Shown here: positions 47,552-54,129 of the stretch, in pieces
Numbering within the stretch: position 1 is the first letter of the stretch
Layout of the letters: the number at the start of each line of letters is the position of its first letter
Assembly: GCA_039024635.1 (NCBI GenBank)
Contig: JBCCQA010000001.1
Location: 62,001 to 126,000, forward strand
From: Kuafuiihalomonas sp039024635
Lineage (GTDB): Bacteria; Myxococcota; Kuafuiibacteriia; Kuafuiibacteriales; Kuafuiibacteriaceae
DNA: 64,000 bases
Direction of reading: 5' to 3'
Program-made: the position numbers and the translations under genes
The notes under the pieces: model-generated
The model's database searches: none
Told to the model about the DNA's origin: nothing
What the model saw: only the letters and a program-made list of their open reading frames with translations

Positions 47552-49146
47552 AACCGGGCGCGCAGGCCCTTCTGCTTGTCTTTGCCGTTACGGCCTGCGC
47601 GACGCTCCCGCCTTCTGAAGCGGAGCCGGAGTCCCGCGCCTCCATGCTCCAGCCGAGCTCGACCGAGGTCCAGGGGGTCGAGGTCGAGAGCTCGAAGGAC
47701 GTGGCCTTCGTCGAAGACCTGCCTTTCGATCAGGCTCCCATCGCGCCCCGGAGCTTCACCGCTCGCGCGATCTTCACCCAAACCGGCACCATCAGCTTCG
47801 ACATCCCGATGGTCGACGACGAGCGGGTGATCTACTGGGAAGACTACCTCAGCGGACGAGGGCGACGCTGGTTCGAGATCTGGCTTTCTAGGAGCACGCG
47901 CTACGTCCCCACCTTTTGGGAGGCCCTGGATCGGAAGGGTCTGCCTCGAGACCTCGTTTTCTTGGCCATGGTAGAGAGCGGCTTCTCGACTTCTGCCCAG
48001 TCCTGGGCCGATGCCGTCGGGCCCTGGCAGTTCGTGGCGTCGACGGGTCGCGCCTACGGTCTCCGCATCGACTTCTGGGTCGACGAGCGTCGCGACTTCG
48101 AGCGGAGCACCGAGGCCGCTCTCGACTACCTGGAGCGCCTCTACGAGCGATTCGGAGACTGGCATCTGGCCTTTGCGGCCTACAACGCAGGTCCGGGACG
48201 AGTCAGCCGCGCCATCCGAAGAGCGGGCGTGGAAGACTTCTGGCAGCTCGATCGATGGCTCCGAAAAGAGACGGAGAACTACGTCCCCAAGATCTTGGCT
48301 GCAGCCCGGGTTGCCAAGGAGGCGGAGCAGAGGGGCTTCGAGAACGTCGCGTATCTTCCGCCCTTCGAGTTTCGAACTCTCACCGCGACCCAGTCGGTTT
48401 CGCTGAAGAGCATGGCCGAGCTCTGTCCCGAGGAGCTCGAGGTCGAAGACCTGATACAGCTCAATCCCTCTCTTCGGACCGGGGTCACGCCCCCGGGAGA
48501 GGATTGGAAGCTGCGCGTTCCCAAGGCCACCACCGCCTCGTGCGCCCAGGCCCTGGATGCCGGGCCAGGACGCTCGGCGTGGACCCACCGCTGGCACCCG
48601 GTCCAGCCCGGGGACACGCTGGAAGGGCTGGCCGAGCGCTACCGGACGACGACTGAGGCCATCCTGGCCTTCTCCGAAGCCGAAGCCGAAGACTTCGAGA
48701 AGTTCGAAGAGATCGTGATTCCCATTCCTCGCCCACATGCCCAGGCCCCCATCCGGACACCCCGAACTCTCCCCGGACGTTCGGCGGTCTACGGGGTGCC
48801 GGAGGTACGAATCATTCGCTATCGGGTTCGGAGCGGGGACTCGCTATGGCGGATCGGTGAGCGATTCCGGGTGTCGGTCGCCGAGCTTTGCCAATGGAAC
48901 GGTCTGCGGCGGAACGACGTGCTGGGCCTAGGTCAGCGCCTCCGAATCGAGCAGCGTCCGGGGCGTCGTTCTTCTTCTCCGGTGCCCAGCCAGGTGGCGC
49001 CTCCGGGCATTCATGTCGTTCAGGCCGGAGAGTCCTTTTGGCTCATCGCCCGTCGTCACGACACCACGGTGAAGCGGTTGCTGAAGCTCAACGAACTCGA
49101 ACCGGAGCACGTTCTCGTGCCAGGGGAGCAGCTCAAGCTCCGCTGA
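47548..49146 (+). CDS. mltD: MltD-like membrane-bound lytic transglycosylase with three LysM domains
   Basis: The 532-residue lipoprotein (lipobox AVTAC) has an SLT domain at about 130-230: LPRDLVFLAMVESGFS (catalytic Glu), SWADAVGPWQFVASTGRAYGL and FAAYNAGPGRVSRAIRR. Three LysM modules follow, at about 350-395 (VQPGDTLEGLAERYRT), 430-475 (YRVRSGDSLWRIGERFRV) and 488-531 (HVVQAGESFWLIARRHDT). It cleaves glycan strands to anhydromuropeptides at the outer-membrane inner face and binds peptidoglycan by LysM. It is co-transcribed with the preceding lipoprotein. It converges with the histidine kinase gene, overlapping it by 14 bp. Confidence 0.95.
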   Translation: MKPGAQALLLVFAVTACATLPPSEAEPESRASMLQPSSTEVQGVEVESSKDVAFVEDLPFDQAPIAPRSFTARAIFTQTGTISFDIPMVDDERVIYWEDYLSGRGRRWFEIWLSRSTRYVPTFWEALDRKGLPRDLVFLAMVESGFSTSAQSWADAVGPWQFVASTGRAYGLRIDFWVDERRDFERSTEAALDYLERLYERFGDWHLAFAAYNAGPGRVSRAIRRAGVEDFWQLDRWLRKETENYVPKILAAARVAKEAEQRGFENVAYLPPFEFRTLTATQSVSLKSMAELCPEELEVEDLIQLNPSLRTGVTPPGEDWKLRVPKATTASCAQALDAGPGRSAWTHRWHPVQPGDTLEGLAERYRTTTEAILAFSEAEAEDFEKFEEIVIPIPRPHAQAPIRTPRTLPGRSAVYGVPEVRIIRYRVRSGDSLWRIGERFRVSVAELCQWNGLRRNDVLGLGQRLRIEQRPGRRSSSPVPSQVAPPGIHVVQAGESFWLIARRHDTTVKRLLKLNELEPEHVLVPGEQLKLR

Positions 49147-50071
49147 AGGGCGTCGACCCGGCGCTGCCTGATGGTCTGCCTGGGGACCTGGTCGGGAGCC
49201 CGAAGACGAAGGTCGTCCCGGGGCCTTCCGTGTCCTCGATCCACAATTGGCCCCCGTGTCCTTGGACCACCCGCTGGGCCAGGGTCAGGCCCAGGCCGCT
49301 CCCTTCCCGGTCGGAGCTCAGCCGCTGGAAGGGTTCGAAGACTTCACCTCGCAGCTCTCTTGGGATGCCGATCCCTTCATCCCTGACTTCTACGAGGATC
49401 CGGTCGACCTGGGTCCTCCAGGCGATCGTGATGCTCGGAGGACCGTCCGAGTACTTGATGGCATTGCTGAGCAGGTTCTGAAAGACGGTTCCGATGCAGC
49501 TGTGGTCGCACCAGGCCGAAGGCAGTCGACTTTGGACGTGAACCTTAGCCCCTGTCGCTTCAATGGTGGACTCGAGTCCCTGGAGGGTGTCGTCGAGCAC
49601 CGCCTGCAGGTCGACTTCGCGGCGGTCGAGTCCCGTTCGGCCCAGCCTCGAGAAGTCGTGTAAGGACTGGACCTGGTTCTCCAGCCGCTGGGCCATCTCA
49701 CGGATTCGGTCCAGACGCCGGTTTACTTCTCCCGGCAGATGCCGGCCATGATCCTCGCCGATAAAGCTCACGTAGTTCCGGATGCCTCGAAGCGGCTCTT
49801 TCAGGTCGTGGGCGATCACCTGGGCAAACTCGTCCAAGGCTCGGTTGCTGTCTTCTAGCCTTGCCTCCGCCCGCAATTTGGCCTGCATCGCCCTATGCTC
49901 TCGCCAACGAAGGATGAAGACCGAGATCAGGAGCGGGATGGTGATGAAGGCTAGAAAGGTCGCGAAGGCGGCGCCGACGGGGAGCCCGCCGAGGCAGGGT
50001 GAGCAGGCAGTGCAGTCCCATCGGGCCGGGTAGGGCGAGGGGTCGGACAAGCAACCGATCAGCCCCAGCAT
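49133..50071 (-). CDS. Orphan membrane histidine kinase with Cys-rich N-terminus
   Basis: The 312-residue protein from ATG 50071 has a short N-terminus with four Cys (one in GCLSD, then CTACSPC), one membrane helix at about 38-60 (AAFATFLAFITIPLLISVFIL) and a cytoplasmic kinase. The kinase comprises an H-box (FAQVIAHDLKEPLRGIRNYVSFI), an N-box (NLLSNAIKYSD), DEGIGIP and GSGLGLTLAQRVVQGHGG. The H-box DLKEPLR is of the phytochrome-like HisKA type. No receiver gene is adjacent. CxxCxxC could bind metal or respond to redox state, which is inference. A longer start at 50161 would overlap the divergent gene. Confidence 0.87.
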   Translation of the reverse strand: MLGLIGCLSDPSPYPARWDCTACSPCLGGLPVGAAFATFLAFITIPLLISVFILRWREHRAMQAKLRAEARLEDSNRALDEFAQVIAHDLKEPLRGIRNYVSFIGEDHGRHLPGEVNRRLDRIREMAQRLENQVQSLHDFSRLGRTGLDRREVDLQAVLDDTLQGLESTIEATGAKVHVQSRLPSAWCDHSCIGTVFQNLLSNAIKYSDGPPSITIAWRTQVDRILVEVRDEGIGIPRELRGEVFEPFQRLSSDREGSGLGLTLAQRVVQGHGGQLWIEDTEGPGTTFVFGLPTRSPGRPSGSAGSTPFSGA

Positions 50072-50109
50072 GGACCCACGGTACCAAGGGGCCGGGTCTT
50101 CGTTGCTAT

Positions 50110-50125
50110 CTGATCCAATGTTCAG
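50110..50125. promoter_or_regulatory. Possible LexA-type operator (CTGA-N8-TCAG)
   Basis: The inverted repeat CTGA-TCCAATGT-TCAG lies 12 bases before the ImuA-like ATG, in the 66-base gap to the divergent histidine kinase. It ends in GTTCAG like the published Myxococcus LexA box, but several positions differ. It is a candidate only. Confidence 0.3.
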
Positions 50126-50137
50126 TATTTTATTCGA

Positions 50138-50809
50138 ATGGCCGAAGCGCGCTCCCTCCACGAGCTGCGGCGTGAGCTCGCATCACGGGCACCCTTCTTG
50201 GGTCAGCTCGCCTCTATGAGCAGCGGTTGGCCGGAGCTCGACCAGCGGTTGGGCGGGTGGCCTCGGGGCGGTATCACCCTTCTCACCGGGCCCGCGGGGA
50301 GCGGTCGTTTGAGCCTGGCCGCGGGGCTTCTCGCTCAGCGGACCCAGCAAGGTGAGGTCGTGGCCTTCGTCGACGGAAGCGCCAGCGCCCATCCTCCTGC
50401 CTTGTGGCAGCGGGGCGTAATCCTCGAGCGAACGCTCATGATCCGAAGGGAGGATGAGCGGGTCGTGTACGGTTTCGAACAGATCGTCGCTTCCGGCATT
50501 TTCTCGGCCGTTGTGGGCTTTGGTCTGGATCCATGGCTGACGCCGCCTCGTTGGCGGCGCCTGCAGAGCGCCACCGAGGGGGCTGGGGTCGGCACCGTGC
50601 TCGTCACTTCGCCCGAAACTGCGGCCTCGATCTCTGGGGCAGCGCTCCGCCTCGATCTCGAGCCAAGTCAAACAGAGGTTCGAGTCGCCGTCCGAAAAGA
50701 CCGAAGCGGGCGAGCAAGTGGGCAGAGCTTCCCACTCGCGGGTATGCACGGAGCGCTGTCGGGCTTCCGAAGGACTCTGGGCTCCCCAGGCGCCTTTCGA
50801 TCGGACTAG
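50138..50809 (+). CDS. ImuA/RecA-like protein with defective P-loop
   Basis: The 223-residue protein shows the layout of ImuA/SulA-like RecA relatives: SMSSGWPELDQRLGGWPRGGITLLTGPAGSGRLSLAAGLL, a middle with VVAFVDGSASAHPPALWQRGV and LDLEPSQTEVRVAVRKDRSGRASG, equivalent to the strand pair after the RecA core. The P-loop GPAGSGRLS has Arg in place of the essential Lys. ImuA works with ImuB and DnaE2 in error-prone repair; neither partner is seen nearby. It is close to the following DnaJ-type gene. Assignment to ImuA rather than another RecA-like family is moderately sure. Confidence 0.65.
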   Translation: MAEARSLHELRRELASRAPFLGQLASMSSGWPELDQRLGGWPRGGITLLTGPAGSGRLSLAAGLLAQRTQQGEVVAFVDGSASAHPPALWQRGVILERTLMIRREDERVVYGFEQIVASGIFSAVVGFGLDPWLTPPRWRRLQSATEGAGVGTVLVTSPETAASISGAALRLDLEPSQTEVRVAVRKDRSGRASGQSFPLAGMHGALSGFRRTLGSPGAFRSD

Positions 50810-50817
50810 ATGGCAGC

Positions 50818-51741
50818 GTGACCGGGGACCTATACACAGAGCTCGAAAGCTCGCCCTCGGCCAGCCCCGAACAGCTGCGATCCTCCTACAAGAAGCTGAT
50901 TCGGGAGAACCATCCCGATCTCCATCCGAACGATGAGGCCCGACATCAGCGATTTCGGGCCATCACAGCCGCTTTTGACGTGTTGTCCGACCCCAAGAAG
51001 CGGGCGCTGTACGACCGCTTCGGCCGAGCCGCCATCGCCGCCGGCTTCGATCCGGTTCGCCTCGAGTCGATCGGACCAGGCGCCGACGTCCGTCTGTCCA
51101 TCACCCTCAGCTTCGTCGAGGCCGCCAACGGGACCCAGAGGATCCTCCTCGTCCCCCGTCGTGAGGGGGCCTCCGGTCCGGTTACGGTCAGGATCCCGCC
51201 CGGCGTGAAGTCCGCGCAGACCCTTCGGGTCCCCGAGGCCGGCGAGCCAGGTCGTCCCCCCGGCACCCTCTGGGTCGACGTCACGGTGGCCAAGCACCCC
51301 CTCTTCGAGCGGATTGAACGTGACGTCCGACTGCAGCTCCCGGTTTCCCTGAGGGAGCTTGTTTGCGGGGCCGAGGTCATGATTCCGACCCCATCGGGCC
51401 GGGTCGCCTTTCGGGTGCCGCCCCGGTGTCAGCCCGGTCAGGTCATTCGTCTTCCCGGAGCCGGCATTGCAGCCCACAAGGACCGGCGGGCCGGCGACCT
51501 CTTGGTGAAGCTCAAGCTGGTGCTGCCCTTCGAAGCGGCCTCCAGTGGGGAGGGCCGAGCGCTCCTCGAGCAACTCGACCGCTTCTACAAAGAGCCGGTT
51601 CGAGATGGCCTGTTCATTCAGGCGCCGGGCTCGTCGTCCGGCGCGCGCCCCGTTGGTTCGGTCCGACCTGGCTCGGTGACCTCCAGCCCGCCCCCGGCCG
51701 GGTCCGAAACGTCCTCCGAGGATCCGCCGACCTTGCCCTGA
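50818..51741 (+). CDS. DnaJ-type co-chaperone (CbpA-like, no zinc fingers)
   Basis: The 307-residue protein from GTG 50818 has a J domain (DLYTELESSPSASPEQLRSSYKKL, HPD in NHPDLHPND, FDVLSDPKKRALYDRFG) followed directly by the DnaJ C-terminal substrate-binding domains (VRLSITLSFVEAANGT, VRIPPGVKSAQTLRVPEAGEPG, LFERIERDVRLQLPVSLRELVCGAEVMIPTPSGRV). The Cys-rich zinc-finger region is absent, so it resembles CbpA. It stimulates DnaK ATPase through HPD. The Pro/Ser-rich tail overlaps the glycine-zipper gene on the other strand by 124 bp. Confidence 0.88.
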   Translation: MTGDLYTELESSPSASPEQLRSSYKKLIRENHPDLHPNDEARHQRFRAITAAFDVLSDPKKRALYDRFGRAAIAAGFDPVRLESIGPGADVRLSITLSFVEAANGTQRILLVPRREGASGPVTVRIPPGVKSAQTLRVPEAGEPGRPPGTLWVDVTVAKHPLFERIERDVRLQLPVSLRELVCGAEVMIPTPSGRVAFRVPPRCQPGQVIRLPGAGIAAHKDRRAGDLLVKLKLVLPFEAASSGEGRALLEQLDRFYKEPVRDGLFIQAPGSSSGARPVGSVRPGSVTSSPPPAGSETSSEDPPTLP

Positions 51742-52052
51742 AGACGCTCGGCGCCCCACCGAGTGGCGTACTCGCCCATGAGTTCTCCGGCCATGGCCCC
51801 GCCGAAGGCGCCGACCAGCGTGCCCACACCGGGAATGAGGCTTCCGACCCCGGCCCCCAAGGCCGCGCCCCCGGCGCTGCCGGTCAGGCTGCCGACGTAC
51901 TGTCCCAGCTTCTTCTTGTACTCTTCCGGGCTGACCTCGCCGGACCAATACTTACGGGTCTCTTGCCCGACTTGGATGCCAAAGCGGACCGCAAAGCCCA
52001 CCACCACCGGGTGGCGAAGGCGACGGTCCCAATCAGGAGGGAGGCCGTTCAT
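51618..52052 (-). CDS. Glycine-zipper membrane protein (second of tandem pair)
   Basis: The 144-residue protein has a central glycine-zipper hydrophobic segment at about 54-92 (SLTGSAGGAALGAGVGSLIPGVGTL, then VGAFGGAMAGELMGEYAT) after a charged N-terminus containing HPVVVGFAVRFGIQVGQE and YKKKLGQYVG. It is alignable along its length with the upstream neighbour, so the two are tandem duplicates. The C-terminal tail is low complexity and antisense to the dnaJ-like tail. The family is not recognised; glycine zippers often form membrane oligomers. Confidence 0.7.
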   Translation of the reverse strand: MNGLPPDWDRRLRHPVVVGFAVRFGIQVGQETRKYWSGEVSPEEYKKKLGQYVGSLTGSAGGAALGAGVGSLIPGVGTLVGAFGGAMAGELMGEYATRWGAERLQGKVGGSSEDVSDPAGGGLEVTEPGRTEPTGRAPDDEPGA

Positions 52053-52474
52053 AGCTTGCGACGAGGGCCGTCCGCGGGCTCCGAGTCCGGGGCTTCGCGG
52101 GCCAAAGAGGCTTCCGGCCTGCGCCTGCGCCCGAAGCGAACCTCCGCGTGCTCGACCGCAGCCCGGCCCAGTCTCGAGCCCGCTTCGTCGCCGACCAGAG
52201 AGCCGGTGAAGGCGCCCAGGATCGTTCCCAGACCAGGGGCGAAGGCTGTTCCGGCCAGGGCGCCTGCCGCTGCGCCCGCCATGCCGCCCGAGATGGAGCC
52301 GACGTGGGTCCAGCCTCGGCGCTTGAATTCCGCGCCGTCGATCTCGCCGCTCCGGACCCGTTGGTAGTCCTTAGCGAAACGAAGGCTGAGCGTCGCTGCC
52401 GTCACCACGACCGTGGGGTGTCGCTCCAAGCGCCGTATGATGCGCTCGATGGGCGTGCGTTTCAGCAGTTCCAT
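52049..52474 (-). CDS. Glycine-zipper membrane protein (first of tandem pair)
   Basis: This 141-residue protein has the same plan as its neighbour: HPTVVVTAATLSLRFAKDYQRVRSGEI, then SISGGMAGAAAGALAGTAFAPGLGTILGAFTGSLVGDEAGSRLG. The N-terminus is basic (ELLKRTPIERIIRRLERH) and the tail Arg/Glu-rich. The stop overlaps the next ATG (ATGA), so the pair is translationally coupled. Function is unknown; a paired, hetero-oligomeric membrane component is inferred. Confidence 0.7.
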   Translation of the reverse strand: MELLKRTPIERIIRRLERHPTVVVTAATLSLRFAKDYQRVRSGEIDGAEFKRRGWTHVGSISGGMAGAAAGALAGTAFAPGLGTILGAFTGSLVGDEAGSRLGRAAVEHAEVRFGRRRRPEASLAREAPDSEPADGPRRKL

Positions 52475-52617
52475 GGGCTCAGGCTACCGCTCCAGCGCGC
52501 GGGAGCGAAGCGTCAGGCATAACTTTCGACATCCCCACGGGCCCATGCTAGCTCGCCGAGCGGCGTGGCCGCGCGCACGGGCAGAAAAGGGGCCCATGTA
52601 CGCTCGACCGTGGTTCT

Positions 52618-54129
52618 ATGGGCCGAAGCATGAAGCGACTGGGCGGTCTTCTCCTCCTGCTGTTGACTGGCTGCGCCGATACCCTCCTAGGGATTTCACC
52701 CCTCGAAGAAGGCGCCGACCGACTGACGTACCCGTTTGGTCTCGCCGCCGTCGAGGGGCCTACCCCCGCCCAGGACACCCTGCTCGTAGTCAGTACGAAT
52801 CTCGACCAGCGCTTCAACGCCGGCTTGCTGGCGGCTTTCGACTTCGAGGCCCTTGCTGCACAGGTCGAAGCGGCGACCTGCGAGGCGCCCATCGTCCGCT
52901 CCCGCATCGAAGGACTGCGGGGCGCGCTCCGCGTGCCCTCGGGCTCCGGGCGCTTGGTCCCCTTCCGCGACGGGGCACGCCTTCGCCTCGCCCTCCCGAC
53001 CCGCTTCGGTCAGAGCCTCAGCCTCTTCGACCTCGACCCTGGCGGCCGTCTGCCGACGCCCGGCACCCCGCCCGAGCCCGGGGACCTCGTCTCTTGCCGG
53101 GCACAGGGTGCGTCGACCGAGACCGCCCTTGACTGTGCGGCCAGTCATCGCATCGGGCTCGACGACGATGACCCTTTCGACGTCGCGCCCGTCTACGACG
53201 AGGCCGGCGAACTGGAGCTCCTGGCCGTGACCCATCTGGGGGGCAACGGCGGGCCGATTTCGGTCGTAGGGGCCGACCGCATTCGAGCCCGACTCGACCC
53301 CCAAGAGGCCACGGACCCCGAGGCCGCGGCCGGTCGTCCCATCGTCGCCAACGTCTCGGGACTGACCGGCTCCTTTGCGGCGACCGGGCTTGGGCCCGGG
53401 CAGTTGCTCGTCACCACCAACGGCGACCCCACCGTCCGCCCGCTTCGGATCGCGCGGCTCGAATCGTCCACTTTGCTCGGCCTTCGGCGCTCCAGCTTTG
53501 CCGACGTCGGACAGCCTTTGGGGCAGGAAGGACGGGACCCTTCGGTCGTTGTTCCCTCTGCCTTCGCGGACCTCGAGCCCGAGACCTCGGGAGAGCGGGT
53601 GCGGGGGCTTGCGACGAGGGCTGATCGGCCGGAGCTCGCGTGGGTGGCCCTGAGGATCATTGACGACCAGGGCGCGCAAACGGAGAACTCGGTGATCGCG
53701 ACGGTCGACCTGACCGAGAGCCCGTTTCGCGTGCTGTCGGTCTTCGAGGTGGGCGAACAGATTGGTCGTCCCGTCTTCGATCCGGTCTCGGGCCTCCTGT
53801 ACGTTCCTGACGAACGCCGCGGACTTTTCGTACTCGACGTTTCGGGCGTCGCTCCCTTGCTCGTAGCCCAGGTCGACGGTCGCGCTCAAGTCGCCATCGG
53901 CGGCGGATTCACCCGAGGCTTCCGGCTTCTCTCCAGCCCGACCGAGGTGGCCTTCGATCCCAGACCACGCCAGGGACGCCGTCTTCTTTACGCCAGCAAC
54001 TTTCTCAACAGCACTTTGGGCGTGATCGACGTGACCGAGCCCAGCCGCCCCTGCGTCGTCGCCCGGCTCGGTGAGCCTCTGGACCCGGGCAACGAGAGTC
54101 GGGAGCTGCTGTTCGGAGTCGAGCCTTGA
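52618..54129 (+). CDS. Large lipoprotein, probable beta-propeller
   Basis: The 503-residue protein has a lipoprotein signal peptide (LGGLLLLLLTGC, Cys19 from the first Met). The mature protein is rich in short beta-type repeats with DxxxGxLxxxD patterns (LLAAFDFEAL, LSLFDLDPGGRL, ISVVGADRIRARL, LFVLDVSGVAPLLVAQV, TLGVIDVTEPSRPCVVARL), as in propeller-type lipoproteins of Myxococcota. The start may also be the second Met four codons on. It overlaps the next, similar lipoprotein gene by four bases. No enzyme motif was seen; surface exposure is inferred. Confidence 0.75.
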   Translation: MGRSMKRLGGLLLLLLTGCADTLLGISPLEEGADRLTYPFGLAAVEGPTPAQDTLLVVSTNLDQRFNAGLLAAFDFEALAAQVEAATCEAPIVRSRIEGLRGALRVPSGSGRLVPFRDGARLRLALPTRFGQSLSLFDLDPGGRLPTPGTPPEPGDLVSCRAQGASTETALDCAASHRIGLDDDDPFDVAPVYDEAGELELLAVTHLGGNGGPISVVGADRIRARLDPQEATDPEAAAGRPIVANVSGLTGSFAATGLGPGQLLVTTNGDPTVRPLRIARLESSTLLGLRRSSFADVGQPLGQEGRDPSVVVPSAFADLEPETSGERVRGLATRADRPELAWVALRIIDDQGAQTENSVIATVDLTESPFRVLSVFEVGEQIGRPVFDPVSGLLYVPDERRGLFVLDVSGVAPLLVAQVDGRAQVAIGGGFTRGFRLLSSPTEVAFDPRPRQGRRLLYASNFLNSTLGVIDVTEPSRPCVVARLGEPLDPGNESRELLFGVEP

